From Pricia antarctica (GTDB lineage: Bacteria > Bacteroidota > Bacteroidia > Flavobacteriales > Flavobacteriaceae): a DNA stretch of 64,000 nt. The stretch is from assembly GCF_900101815.1 (NCBI RefSeq), contig NZ_FNAO01000011.1, forward strand, positions 1-64,000, read 5' to 3'. The notes beneath the pieces were generated by a model that saw nothing but the letters and a program-made list of their open reading frames with translations, was not told the DNA's origin and searched no databases. Shown one piece after another: positions 53,999 through 63,257 of the stretch. The translations under genes were made by a program, and so were the position numbers. The number at the start of each line of letters is the position of its first letter. Within the stretch, counting starts at the first letter, position 1.

Positions 53999-55216
53999 TC
54001 ACTCTTGTGCGGCCTCATATATTGCGTCGAGCAGACTTCCCTCTTCCTTGGTATCATTCCCCAATTCCCAGAACATAATGCCGCCCAAGCCTTTTGCCTT
54101 GACGTATTCGGTTTTTTGCGCTACTGACACCGTATCGTCATAGGAGACCATTAAGCTATCCACTGAATTGTACATAAATGGTGCTTTGGCGCTATCATCC
54201 CAATAGCGCTGAAAATCAGGGTCCGGTTCATAAGATTTTCGAATCTGGTGATAGGGGATCCACCCAATATGGATGCCTCCGCTTTTCTGGTACAGTCCGT
54301 GGTTTTCCGGCGGCACACCTTTCCAGACCCTGCCGTAGAAGGCGCCTCCAATCACTATCTGTTTCGGATCGACACCTTCTTTGATCAGAAAATCCACAAT
54401 TTTTTGTGACGAGCGCGGATGGGGATCGGAATTGGCACCCGTCTGATACAAGCTGTCTAGATAATCATGGAACGGGGTACCTGTGATATTTTGACTACGG
54501 ACGTCCCTTAACGGCGTATGATGTCCCGTATATTCGGATACCCCGGATACCTGGTCATAAGTCATTACGTTGGTGTAATCGGCATATTTCATTACCTCGC
54601 CCATTTCGATGTGATCATAGTACCGCTTCCAGCCTGCCGAGGCGAAGGTAAGTACCTTGGGTGTCTTAAAGGTGTCCAGCATCCCGCGAAGGCCCTTCAT
54701 AAGGGCAGTGAAATTTTGAGTGTCTCCTTCACGCGCCATGGTACCGGCACCAGATATTCCCGGATACTCCCAGTCCATGTCCATACCGTCTAGCTGATAC
54801 CTCTTTATAAATTCCGAGGCACTATTAATAAATTTTGTGCGGCTCTCTTCGGTCAGCGCCATGTCCGAAAATCCATCAGCGCCCCACCCGCCACAAGCGA
54901 TCATTACTTTTAAATCCGGATTGCGTTTCTTTTGCCTGACAAGGGCCTCCAGCTTTGGCCCCGCTACCTCCGGCTTTCTCAATCTCATTTCCCCGTCTAT
55001 CACATTAGTGAAAGAGAAGATGATATGGGTAAGCTTTTCGACAGGAATCTCTTCCGGCTCAAAATTACGTTCTGGTACATAATAAGCCATAATTAACGGT
55101 TCGGGCAAGGTTTCAGCATCCAGAGATTCTTGAGTCTGCTGCTTTGATAAGGGTGAACAAACCAGAATAAAAATCAGGATAATAAACGGTGATAGAATTA
55201 CGTTTTTCCGGTCCAT
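53999..55216 (-). CDS. Exported glycoside hydrolase family 18 (chitinase-like)
   Basis: 405 residues. N-terminal signal segment ILSPFIILIFILVCSPLS (a lipoprotein Cys is possible but the lipobox is poor). TIM-barrel GH18: MAYYVPERNFEPEEIPVEKLTHIIFSF, MIACGGWGADGFSDMA and the catalytic DGMDMDWEYPG (DxxDxDxE). Downstream ADYTNVMTYDQVSG and GIMFWELGNDTKEEGSLL complete the fold. It probably cuts chitin or GlcNAc-containing polymers outside the cytoplasm; no chitin-binding module. Confidence 0.92.
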   Translation of the reverse strand: MDRKNVILSPFIILIFILVCSPLSKQQTQESLDAETLPEPLIMAYYVPERNFEPEEIPVEKLTHIIFSFTNVIDGEMRLRKPEVAGPKLEALVRQKKRNPDLKVMIACGGWGADGFSDMALTEESRTKFINSASEFIKRYQLDGMDMDWEYPGISGAGTMAREGDTQNFTALMKGLRGMLDTFKTPKVLTFASAGWKRYYDHIEMGEVMKYADYTNVMTYDQVSGVSEYTGHHTPLRDVRSQNITGTPFHDYLDSLYQTGANSDPHPRSSQKIVDFLIKEGVDPKQIVIGGAFYGRVWKGVPPENHGLYQKSGGIHIGWIPYHQIRKSYEPDPDFQRYWDDSAKAPFMYNSVDSLMVSYDDTVSVAQKTEYVKAKGLGGIMFWELGNDTKEEGSLLDAIYEAAQE

Positions 55217-55372
55217 TTAATTTTTTTTGTCTTGAAAGATTATTTCATTAAGATAGCCAATCATACAATTATTTCATTAAGATAGCGAAATAAAAACCTG
55301 TATCCCAATCATCGATTGGGTGAAGTATTGGAGAAATAATTAAAATACATTTTTTGATACCACAAACCGCAC

Positions 55373-55380
55373 TATATTTG
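55373..55380 (+). promoter_or_regulatory. -7 promoter box of tRNA-Leu
   Basis: TATATTTG matches TAnnTTTG. A TTTG at 55353-55356 could be the -33 element, but the spacer is only 16 bases. Confidence 0.5.
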
Positions 55381-55401
55381 CACCCTTAAATATAAATACA
55401 T

Positions 55402-55485
55402 GCGCACGTGGCGGAATTGGTAGACGCGCCAGCTTGAGGGGCTGGTGGCCATTAGGTTGTGGAAGTTCGAGTCTTCTCGTGCGCA
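55402..55485 (+). tRNA. tRNA-Leu (anticodon GAG)
   Basis: Class II cloverleaf with a long variable arm. Acceptor GCGCACG pairs with CGTGCGC, D arm GCGGAATTGGTAGACGCG, anticodon stem CCAGC/GCTGG with loop TTGAGGG (anticodon GAG), variable arm TGGCCATTAGGTTGTG region, T arm GGAAGTTCGAGTCTTCT. CCA not encoded; discriminator A. Confidence 0.96.
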
Positions 55486-55488
55486 CAC

Positions 55489-55522
55489 AAAAAAGCCCTG
55501 ACAAGATTGTCGGGGCTTTTTC
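55489..55522. terminator. Terminator after tRNA-Leu
   Basis: AAAGCCCTGACA, loop AGAT, TGTCGGGGCTTT with A- and T-tracts on the two sides; works for the tRNA and, in reverse, for the secreted multi-Ig protein gene. Confidence 0.88.
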
Positions 55523-55581
55523 TTTGAACCGAATATTCATCGGTCAGTTGCGGGGGATTTGAAGTGATTTTTCAACGCATT

Positions 55582-58023
55582 TCAATCGGAAATGATAAAC
55601 TTGGCCTTTTCGGTATCGGATTCTAAAATATATAAGCCCGGTGCCAGACCGGAAACATCGATTCTTTCCGATTCGCCAGCATCGTTTATTTGCTTAACCA
55701 ACACTCCATAAACACTCGTTATCCGCAAATTACTGCTTGTTTTTTGGAAAACGTTCATTTGGGATCCTTCAACAGGATTGGGTGCAATTCGCAACGATAG
55801 GTTTTCATCGTTCAAAAGGTTTGCAGAGTCATTATTTATCCGGGCAACCAAACCGACGGACGTACTGCCTACATTGAATTGGAGCGTTTTAGTCTCTTTA
55901 TGGCCATCTTCATCGGTTACCTCCACTTTTACGGCATACGTTCCGCGTTCTACATTGGTAATCACATACGGCGTAAAATAAGCGGGATCTGTATCTACTA
56001 GATTGCCGTTTACATAAATCTGATACTTTATAATGCTGCTACTGTTTGCAGCGGCAGAAACATTTACCGATACGTTGGTACCTTCTAGAAAGGAGGAACC
56101 GTCTTCGGGTGATACGGAAAAGCGTATCGGAGTCTCATTTACAGAGGGCACCTCTACCGTTGGTTTCTCATTACCACCTACTTGCACGATACTAGTTTTA
56201 ACGGTCTTTGCCCCGCTGGCTTCCGTGGCTTCAGCCCTTACCGTGTAAGTTCCTTTTTGGGCATGGGTTATACGATATGCGGTAAAATTGGAAGGATCGG
56301 TATCCACCAAATTTTCGTTAACGAAAATCTGATATTTTACGATATCGCTACCGCTGGCGGTGGGGGCCAGGTCTACAGTTATGGTTTCCCCAACATCAAA
56401 ATTAGCATTATCGGCAGGCGAAATAAAATTAAACGTAGAGGTTTTGATATCTGGATTTTGTTCAGGCTTTTCCTCCTCGGGATTTTGTTCAGGCTTTACT
56501 TCCTCCTCTTTATCGTCGGTTTTGATGCCTACAACACTAATAGCAACCGATTTAGTCGCTTTGACGCCCGCTTCGTTTGTAGCTTCGACGCGAATGTCAT
56601 AGGTTCCCTCTTGAATATTTTCAATGGTATGGGAGGTGAAATTATCACCGTCGGTATCTACCAGATTATCGTTCAAGAAAATTTGGTGCTTTACGACATT
56701 TCCCTTTTCGGTGGTGGATACGTCGATATCAACACGATCGCCCACAGCAAAAGTTTGGTTATCTTTTGGGGATGTGATTGAAACGACGACGGGAGTACTG
56801 TTTTCGGTATTCGTCTCCTCCTCCTCTACGGTAATGCGTAGGGTCTTAGTGGTTGTCGCCCCGTCGTTATCCTTTGCCACGAGTTTTAGAACATAGTTTC
56901 CTTTTTTTAGATTGGCCAAATTTTCGTCTTGGCCGCTCCACTGGTATGGGGCCTGGTAATCTTTGCCGACCGGAGTATCGTTTATAAAAAGGGCAACTTC
57001 GGAAATGGAACCATCGGAATCATTGGCAACGCCTTCCACCGCAATATTGGCCCCCGCCTTAAAGGTCTGGCCGTTCGAAGGAGAGTTAAAACTAAGCTCT
57101 GGCGCTTTGTTTATTTCAGGTTTAGCCTTGCTCTGACACGGGTTTTCCAGTAATTTTTTGGCATCGTTATGATCCGGAGTTTTGTTGCCTCCGTTGAAAG
57201 GCCCACCGGTAATCAAGAAATAGGCCATGCCTGCGTCAGAGGGATCAAAACGGGAGCTCCACGGATTACGGCTATAAATCCAACGATTATATTCCTTATC
57301 ACTGTTCCGCATCCATTCCCAATTGCTTTTGGCCGAGTTAAAGCCTCCGTTTTGGTCGTTAAGTTTGTTGGAACTACTGCATCCACCGTTATCACAATTT
57401 TCGACGAAGAACACCCCTTTTCCCTGATATTTATTTTTAAGGTCGCTATAGTTGTGGGCATCGCTACAATGTGTATGATTCTCGTTCCACCGTGAATGGG
57501 AGATGACTACCACATGGTCAAACCCCTTGTTGGCCCGCTCGAAGCCGCGCCAAACAGTTTCCATAGGCCCTCCCGCAAGAATCCAAAGCGGATTCGACGC
57601 TGTTGATTTCTCTATTTCAGCAGCCATTTTAGCGCTCGATGTCGAACCTTGACGTTCATAATCGTAAAAAATAGTGGAACTGTATCCGAAATTAGAAATA
57701 GCACCCGAAGCAGTCGCCCTCATATTTGCGCTATCATCGCCGGCACCGGCACCGGTTCCGTCGGATTCATTCACGCCAGTATCGCAAACATGGTTGTTGT
57801 ACTCAATCTGTACCACCTTGTCTTGAAGACCGGCCGCCCAGAAAAGTCCGGCAGAATAGGCCATGGCTACAATATCATCGTCGTCGTGTACGTTTCCGTC
57901 AAAACTCATGACGACCCTGCCACCAGGAAAGTTTACTTCTGCAATTGGGGTGCATTCGGATTGTCCGATAGCATAATAAGTTGTTAAAACAAATAGGATA
58001 AGTAATTGTAATTTTGTTCTCAT
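55582..58023 (-). CDS. Secreted multidomain protein: nucleoside-hydrolase-like head, Ig repeats, type IX secretion signal
   Basis: 813 residues. Signal peptide MRTKLQLLILFVLTTYYAIGQ. The head (about 25-310) starts VVMSFDGNVHDDDDIVAMAYSA, like the Asp-cluster of inosine-uridine nucleoside hydrolases and DUF1593 proteins, with LWILAGGPMETV following. Then four Ig-like repeats of about 100 residues (SPxDNxxFxVGxxVxV ... IFxNxNLVDTD ... GTYxVRxEAT), acidic linkers between, and a C-terminal sorting domain (LRIAPNPVEG ... GLAPGLYILESDTEKAKFII) of the type IX system. So it is exported across the outer membrane and probably surface-bound. Target unknown. Confidence 0.82.
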   Translation of the reverse strand: MRTKLQLLILFVLTTYYAIGQSECTPIAEVNFPGGRVVMSFDGNVHDDDDIVAMAYSAGLFWAAGLQDKVVQIEYNNHVCDTGVNESDGTGAGAGDDSANMRATASGAISNFGYSSTIFYDYERQGSTSSAKMAAEIEKSTASNPLWILAGGPMETVWRGFERANKGFDHVVVISHSRWNENHTHCSDAHNYSDLKNKYQGKGVFFVENCDNGGCSSSNKLNDQNGGFNSAKSNWEWMRNSDKEYNRWIYSRNPWSSRFDPSDAGMAYFLITGGPFNGGNKTPDHNDAKKLLENPCQSKAKPEINKAPELSFNSPSNGQTFKAGANIAVEGVANDSDGSISEVALFINDTPVGKDYQAPYQWSGQDENLANLKKGNYVLKLVAKDNDGATTTKTLRITVEEEETNTENSTPVVVSITSPKDNQTFAVGDRVDIDVSTTEKGNVVKHQIFLNDNLVDTDGDNFTSHTIENIQEGTYDIRVEATNEAGVKATKSVAISVVGIKTDDKEEEVKPEQNPEEEKPEQNPDIKTSTFNFISPADNANFDVGETITVDLAPTASGSDIVKYQIFVNENLVDTDPSNFTAYRITHAQKGTYTVRAEATEASGAKTVKTSIVQVGGNEKPTVEVPSVNETPIRFSVSPEDGSSFLEGTNVSVNVSAAANSSSIIKYQIYVNGNLVDTDPAYFTPYVITNVERGTYAVKVEVTDEDGHKETKTLQFNVGSTSVGLVARINNDSANLLNDENLSLRIAPNPVEGSQMNVFQKTSSNLRITSVYGVLVKQINDAGESERIDVSGLAPGLYILESDTEKAKFIISD

Positions 58024-58343
58024 ATGGGGGATTTTAAAAATTTAAAAAAATAATAATGAAAGCTAAGATTCACGAATCTTTGAATTTAATGTAATTCACC
58101 TTATAAATCTGCCTTAATTACGTGCAAAAGTATCTCGTTCGATGTCAGAATACAATTTTTAATGTTAAAAAAACAGGCAGTTCATCGATTATTTTGACAC
58201 CTTACGGATTTAGCATATACTTATCCTACAACTAACGTAAGATTTATAAATTTAGTGCCCCACTTTTCGTTAATAAATTTAACATCATCTTCTTGTGATG
58301 TGCCTGGACGCTAAAATCGGCCAAGGGCAGGTAAAAATGGAAC

Positions 58344-58357
58344 TGCAGTATACTGCA
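58344..58357. promoter_or_regulatory. Perfect 14-bp palindrome TGCAGTATACTGCA
   Basis: An exact self-complementary motif 168 bases before the MerR start codon. Such symmetric sites are typical operators of dimeric regulators. A role in controlling the carotenoid regulator or the divergent secreted-protein gene is inference. Confidence 0.45.
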
Positions 58358-58470
58358 AATATGGAAATTAGTTAATTCTAATCACCTTCAAAAGGGCCTG
58401 GACGTCTACGCTTACATTCAAATTCCAAACCAATCAAATAACTGGGATTATTCAAAAAATTAGTGTATAG

Positions 58471-58503
58471 TTGTTCTTCTGCTCCTATTTTATCGTAAAT
58501 TTG
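58471..58503 (+). promoter_or_regulatory. Promoter of the MerR/crt operon
   Basis: TTG at 58471-58473 and TAAATTTG at 58496-58503, spacer 22 bases; the ATG follows 21 bases later. Confidence 0.55.
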
Positions 58504-58524
58504 TTTAACGTTTGAACTTTATTA

Positions 58525-59424
58525 ATGAACAATCATAAAAAATCTTTTAGCATCCGAGATTTGGAGAACCTTTCGGGTATCAAGGCACATACTATCCGAA
58601 TATGGGAAAAGAGGTATAATTTATTATCCCCCGAAAGAACGCGTACCAACATCCGCTCATACAGTGTTAATAGTTTACAGAAGTTGTTGAATATCACCCT
58701 GCTTTACAACGGTGGGTTTAAAATTTCGAAAATCGCCGAAATTCCCGAAAAGAATATTCCCGTAATGGTGCGCGAAATAATTACCGATAATAATTCCAAA
58801 AACCATTCGATCAGCGCTTTTAAGCTTGCCATGATTAATTTTGATCAGGCTCTTTTCACAAAAACCTATAATGGTTTATTGACAGGTCGTTCGTTCCGGG
58901 AAATATTTCGTGATATTTTCATTCCCCTGCTCAAAGAACTGGGTATGCTATGGCAGACGGATACCATCAGTGCCGCGCACGAACACTTCATCGGTTGCTT
59001 GATCAAGCAAAAGATTTCGGCGAATACCGAAAAACTGCAACACATTGAACCGGTGAACAAAGACAAGATATTCGTTGCTTTTCTACCCGAGAACGAAATA
59101 CATGATATCTGGCTGCTATACCTGAATTATGAAATCGTTTTAAGGGGATATAAATCCATATACCTTGGGCAGACGGTACCCATGGCGAATTTGGCCGATA
59201 TTATGAAATACTTTGACAATCTCTATTTTGTTTCCTATCTCACCGTGGTGCCTACAAAAGATAAAATTGATGGGTATATCCAAGATTTCACCACTATGAC
59301 CAAGGGGTACACGAACCCTCACCTTTGGCTCTTAGGGCGTCAGACCCAGTACATAGTCGACAAAAAACTACCTGATTTCGTGAAAATATTTCCTTCTCTC
59401 GATCGGCTTATCGAAAGACTTTAA
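58525..59424 (+). CDS. MerR-family regulator with CarH-like B12-binding domain
   Basis: 299 residues. MerR helix-turn-helix at the N-terminus (FSIRDLENLSGIKAHTIRIWEKRYNLLSPERT). Middle helical bundle with the W-x9-EH motif of CarH (W143, E153, H154 in LWQTDTISAAHEHF). C-terminal Rossmann-type cobalamin domain: DKIFVAFLPENEIHDIWLLYL, where H193 fits the lower cobalt ligand of the E/DxHxxG motif, though the final Gly is Trp. CarH proteins repress carotenoid genes in the dark and release DNA when light breaks adenosylcobalamin. It lies 28 bases before crtI, so it very likely controls the crt genes. Confidence 0.88.
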   Translation: MNNHKKSFSIRDLENLSGIKAHTIRIWEKRYNLLSPERTRTNIRSYSVNSLQKLLNITLLYNGGFKISKIAEIPEKNIPVMVREIITDNNSKNHSISAFKLAMINFDQALFTKTYNGLLTGRSFREIFRDIFIPLLKELGMLWQTDTISAAHEHFIGCLIKQKISANTEKLQHIEPVNKDKIFVAFLPENEIHDIWLLYLNYEIVLRGYKSIYLGQTVPMANLADIMKYFDNLYFVSYLTVVPTKDKIDGYIQDFTTMTKGYTNPHLWLLGRQTQYIVDKKLPDFVKIFPSLDRLIERL

Positions 59425-59452
59425 CTGCTTCAAATTAGAACTTGAACATTAT

Positions 59453-60922
59453 ATGCAAAAAATAATTTCCATCATCGGTTCCGGATTTTCATCATTGGCT
59501 GCCGCTTGCTATCTTTCGAAAGCGGGTCATACGGTGACGATCTATGAAAAAAACGCTACCGTCGGTGGAAGGGCAAGGCAATTTAAAAGAGATGGTTTCA
59601 CTTTCGATATGGGACCCAGTTGGTATTGGATGCCCGATATTTTCGATAGTTTTTTTGAGGATTTCGGAAAAAAAACTTCGGATTACTATCAACTGGACAA
59701 GCTCGATCCCGCCTACAAAATCTTCTTTTCTAACGATACCATAACTATTGGTGACTCCATGGAAAAGATATGCGCTGAATTCGAGCGTATCGAACCGGGC
59801 AGTGCAGTTCATCTAAAAAAGTTTATTGCCGAGGCCCAAGAGAATTACGACATTGCCATCAATAAGGTGGTCTTGCGCCCAGGTCTCTCCCCGTTTGAAC
59901 TCGTCACGCCCGAGACGGCGATGCGGGTAGATCGGTTCTTCAAGACCATCAGTGGTGAGGTACGAAAGAAATTCAAAAATCCTAAACTGGTGTCCACCCT
60001 GGAGTTTCCGGTGCTTTTTTTGGGCGCCAAACCGAGTAAAACGCCTTCTTTTTACAGTTTCATGAACTTCGCCGATTTCGGACTCGGCACTTGGCATCCT
60101 CAAGGGGGCATGTACGAGATCATTAAAGCGATGAAAGCCCTGGCGGTTAGCTTGGGAGCTACCATACACACCGACAGCCCCGTGGAAAAAATCCTCGTGG
60201 AAAACAAAAAAGCCATAGGTATTTCGGTCAAGGGAAAACACATAACTTCCGATATCGTACTAAGTGGTGCCGATTACCACCACTCGGAGACGCTTATCGA
60301 CCAAGAGCATCGGCAATATTCGAAAGCCTATTGGGCAAGCCGAACCTTTGCGCCATCAGCACTCCTATTTTATATAGGATTTGATAAAAAGCTGAAAAAT
60401 ATAGAACATCACAACCTGTTTTTTGATACGGATTTTGAAAAGCATGCCCAAGAAATTTATGATGTGCCCCAATGGCCTACCAATCCCCTTTTCTACGCCA
60501 ACTTTCCATCCGTGACCGATAGCAAGATGGCGCCGGGTAATTGCGAAACGGCATTTTTTCTCGTCCCGATTGCTCCCGGCCTATCGGACACCCCAGAACT
60601 CAGGGCAAACTATTTCGATATCATAATGGATAGATTTGAGGATATAACTGTGCAGGATGTGAGAAATAACATTATATTTAAGGAGTCCTTCTGCGTGAAC
60701 GACTTTATAGAGCAATACAACTCGTATAACGGAAACGCATACGGGATGGCCAATACCCTATCGCAAACTGCCTTTTTAAGACCTAAACTGAAAAGCGGTA
60801 AGGTGAAAAACTTATTTTTTACTGGGCAGTTGACCGTTCCGGGACCTGGGGTACCCCCGGCTTTAATCTCGGGAAAATTAGTAGCCGATCTGATTCTTAA
60901 AAAATTTAAAACGAACCCTTAG
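59453..60922 (+). CDS. crtI: Phytoene desaturase
   Basis: 489 residues. FAD-binding motif IIGSGFSSLAAACYLSKAGHTV followed by YEKNATVGGRARQFKRDGFTFDMGPSWYWMPDIF, the CrtI signature; C-terminal GPGVPPALISGKLVADLI holds the second FAD contact. Makes lycopene from phytoene by four desaturations at the membrane. The crtB start lies 2 bases after its stop: one operon. Confidence 0.96.
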   Translation: MQKIISIIGSGFSSLAAACYLSKAGHTVTIYEKNATVGGRARQFKRDGFTFDMGPSWYWMPDIFDSFFEDFGKKTSDYYQLDKLDPAYKIFFSNDTITIGDSMEKICAEFERIEPGSAVHLKKFIAEAQENYDIAINKVVLRPGLSPFELVTPETAMRVDRFFKTISGEVRKKFKNPKLVSTLEFPVLFLGAKPSKTPSFYSFMNFADFGLGTWHPQGGMYEIIKAMKALAVSLGATIHTDSPVEKILVENKKAIGISVKGKHITSDIVLSGADYHHSETLIDQEHRQYSKAYWASRTFAPSALLFYIGFDKKLKNIEHHNLFFDTDFEKHAQEIYDVPQWPTNPLFYANFPSVTDSKMAPGNCETAFFLVPIAPGLSDTPELRANYFDIIMDRFEDITVQDVRNNIIFKESFCVNDFIEQYNSYNGNAYGMANTLSQTAFLRPKLKSGKVKNLFFTGQLTVPGPGVPPALISGKLVADLILKKFKTNP

Positions 60923-60924
60923 CT

Positions 60925-61764
60925 ATGAAAGCCACATTCGATCAAGTTTCATACCAGTGCAGCAAAATCGTAACCCAATCGTACAGCACTTCGTTTGCCC
61001 TCGCCACGAGAATGCTCGCCCCTGCGATTCGCTCGGATATTTATAATATCTATGGATTCGTTCGCTTTGCCGATGAAATAGTAGACACTTTTCACGACTA
61101 TGACAAAGAAATATTGTTTGAAAGGTTCGAGACCAGTCTGAAGGAAGCATTGGAAGACAAAATCAGTTTGAATCCCATTTTGAATGCTTTTCAACACACC
61201 TACCATAAATATGATATTTCCTATGATCTAGTAGCCGCCTTCTTAAAAAGCATGCGAATGGATTTGAACAAAACCATTTATTGTACCGAAAAGGAGTTCC
61301 GGGAGTATATCTACGGCTCGGCCGATGTAGTGGGACTCATGTGTCTAAAGGTGTTTGTTAAAGGGGATGCTAAAAAATACCACACGCTTAAGCAAAGTGC
61401 GATGGCTTTGGGCTCCGCTTTTCAAAAAGTGAATTTTCTAAGAGATCTCAAAGCCGATTTCGAAGACCTGAACCGTAGTTATTTCCCGAATACCGATCTT
61501 AAAAAACTGGACGAAATATCGAAAACTAGAATAGTAAACGAAATCAAGGCCGATTTTGAACTGGGCTATTCGGGTATCGTAAAACTACCCAACGATGCCA
61601 AATTCGGGGTATACACAGCATATAAGTATTATCATAAGTTGCTTAGAAAATTGCAGAACACCCCTCCCCTAGAGATTAAAAACGCTCGTATACGCGTTCC
61701 CGATTATCAAAAATTTGGCGTCCTAGCCAGGTCTTATGTCAAATTTAAATTGAGATTGGTCTGA
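60925..61764 (+). CDS. crtB: Phytoene synthase
   Basis: 279 residues. Joins two geranylgeranyl diphosphates to phytoene. Aspartate-rich motifs: FADEIVDTFHDYDKE (first DxxxD) and VNFLRDLKADFEDLNRSYFP (second), with SYSTSFALATRML near the N-terminus and YIYGSADVVGLMCL in the middle. Slightly short compared with about 290-310 residues in other bacteria, but all catalytic parts are present. Coupled to crtI. Confidence 0.96.
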   Translation: MKATFDQVSYQCSKIVTQSYSTSFALATRMLAPAIRSDIYNIYGFVRFADEIVDTFHDYDKEILFERFETSLKEALEDKISLNPILNAFQHTYHKYDISYDLVAAFLKSMRMDLNKTIYCTEKEFREYIYGSADVVGLMCLKVFVKGDAKKYHTLKQSAMALGSAFQKVNFLRDLKADFEDLNRSYFPNTDLKKLDEISKTRIVNEIKADFELGYSGIVKLPNDAKFGVYTAYKYYHKLLRKLQNTPPLEIKNARIRVPDYQKFGVLARSYVKFKLRLV

Positions 61765-61786
61765 TAAAATGTTTATAGTTTATTGG

Positions 61787-61809
61787 TTTAGGAGTTTAGG
61801 AGTTTAGGA
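61787..61809. repeat. 8-bp tandem repeat (TTTAGGAG x3)
   Basis: Two full copies of TTTAGGAG and a third lacking the last base, in the crtB-crtZ spacer. The complement (CTAAACTCC) resembles the 7240-7270 repeat unit CTAAACTCA. Confidence 0.75.
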
Positions 61810-61920
61810 AAAATGGACATTGGTCCTGGATTGAAGAGTTCGGAATTCAATACTGCCTTCGGCAGCTTTAAAGTTGAAGGATGAAGGTGAAGTTTGAAGA
61901 GTAAGGCTTGAGGAAGGTAA

Positions 61921-61948
61921 AGAGTGAAGAGTGAAGAGTGAAGAGTGA
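61921..61948. repeat. 7-bp tandem repeat (AGAGTGA x4)
   Basis: Four perfect copies of AGAGTGA, preceded by degenerate GAAGG/TGAAG units from about 61870. Purine-rich strand over some 80 bases, directly upstream of crtZ. Confidence 0.85.
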
Positions 61949-61997
61949 AATTAATTTTATTACATTAGAATTTGATAATCGATAATTTAGTACAACA

Positions 61998-62447
61998 ATG
62001 AAAATAGCAGTTTGGATACTGATTTTTTTAGGAACATTTTTGTTCATGGAGTTTATGGCGTGGTTCACGCATAAGTACATCATGCATGGATTTTTATGGA
62101 GCTTGCACAAAGACCATCATAAAAAAGATCATGATTCGTGGTTCGAGCGGAACGACGCCTTTTTTATTTTCTATGCAGTGGTCAGTATGGTACTTTTTTA
62201 TTTAGGTGCCCAGACCGATTTTTGGTACGGCTGGCCATTAGGTTTTGGCATTCTCGCTTACGGTATCGCCTACTTTTTTGTACACGACATTTTTATACAC
62301 CAGCGTTTTAAGCTTCTCCGAAATGCTAATAATTGGTATGCGAAAGGTGTGCGAAGGGGTCATAAGATGCACCACAAACATTTGGGGAAAAATGACGGGG
62401 AATGCTTCGGTATGCTTATAGTACCCTTTAAGTATTTTAAAAAGTAA
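61998..62447 (+). CDS. crtZ: Beta-carotene hydroxylase
   Basis: 149 residues of the fatty-acid hydroxylase/sterol desaturase superfamily. Membrane helices at the start, around 58-80 and in between, with the di-iron His clusters HKYIMHG, HKDHHKKDHD, FVHDIFIHQRF and HKMHHKHLG. Adds 3- and 3'-hydroxyls to beta-carotene to give zeaxanthin. It is separated from crtB by 233 bases of repeat-rich spacer, so it may have its own promoter. A lycopene cyclase gene is not in the window. Confidence 0.95.
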   Translation: MKIAVWILIFLGTFLFMEFMAWFTHKYIMHGFLWSLHKDHHKKDHDSWFERNDAFFIFYAVVSMVLFYLGAQTDFWYGWPLGFGILAYGIAYFFVHDIFIHQRFKLLRNANNWYAKGVRRGHKMHHKHLGKNDGECFGMLIVPFKYFKK

Positions 62448-62451
62448 TCGG

Positions 62452-63015
62452 TTATTCCGCTAACAAGCTATTCAATAGGCCACGTACCTCAGAACCATTC
62501 CAATTGGCAGCTCCGGTTTCTGCTCGGGCAATTTTTCCGGATTTACCTATGATGTAGGTAGTAGGCATTGATTTGGATGCGATTTCCTCAGGGATATCTC
62601 CTTTATCGGTAAAATATATCGGGAACGTGTACCCCTTTTTTTGCAGGAAAGTATTCACTTTTGCGGTCTCTTCTTGCGTAACCAAAAAGAAACCGACCTT
62701 TTCGCCATAATCAGTATACAACTTTTGAATATCCGGCATTTCCTTTAAACAAGGGCCGCACCAAGTCGCCCAAAAGTTTAGGAAAATCACCTTGCCCTTC
62801 GCTTCTGTAAAATCGTATGCATTTCCCTCGGTATCGGCCAATTGCCATACATATGAATCTTCGGAAATCTGCCGATCGGTTTTAAGGGCCACTGCATTTT
62901 TAGACCACAACCTACCTGCGTACCCCCTCACTTTTGGGCCTAACGGCGTAAAAAAGTAAACTCCAAGCCCGACTAGAAATACAATCGAAAATTTAACTAC
63001 TAACGAACGTTTCAT
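62452..63015 (-). CDS. TlpA-family thiol-disulfide oxidoreductase
   Basis: 187 residues. One N-terminal membrane anchor (VKFSIVFLVGLGVYFFT), then a periplasmic thioredoxin fold with active site FLNFWATWCGPCLKEMPDI (C86, C89) and the cis-Pro region SMPTTYIIG. Probably reduces disulfides in the periplasm, for example during cytochrome c maturation. Its end is only 5 bases from the crtZ stop (convergent). Confidence 0.92.
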   Translation of the reverse strand: MKRSLVVKFSIVFLVGLGVYFFTPLGPKVRGYAGRLWSKNAVALKTDRQISEDSYVWQLADTEGNAYDFTEAKGKVIFLNFWATWCGPCLKEMPDIQKLYTDYGEKVGFFLVTQEETAKVNTFLQKKGYTFPIYFTDKGDIPEEIASKSMPTTYIIGKSGKIARAETGAANWNGSEVRGLLNSLLAE

Positions 63016-63257
63016 AGGTTTGCGTATTTTTAAAACTAAAAAATCGAACCGAAATCCGCTCTCTGTATTCAGCTCCTTCTTTTATCTCTTCTCAGTATTA
63101 TATGAGGTCATTTAGACTTTTTCTTTTACCTATGAATATCACATTTTGAGATTCTATCTCCACATTTTTGAAAACCGTAGCCCTGCAATGCTGTTGAGAA
63201 ATGACTTCATCTGACCTCAAAAGCCGATATTCTCGATTCCAAACAACGATGTCATGT

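Larger units (their letters stand above)
58024..58524. other. Divergent control region between the multi-Ig gene and the crt regulator
   Basis: 500 bases without a gene. It contains a perfect 14-bp palindrome (58344-58357), an inverted repeat AAGATTC-AC-GAATCTT (58065-58080, next to the multi-Ig gene), two copies of GCCTGGACG (near 58302 and 58398) and the promoter of the MerR gene. Confidence 0.5.

Noticed and set aside
56182-56781. 199-codon frame opposite the multi-Ig protein
   Set aside because: Arises from the repetitive coding strand of the real gene.
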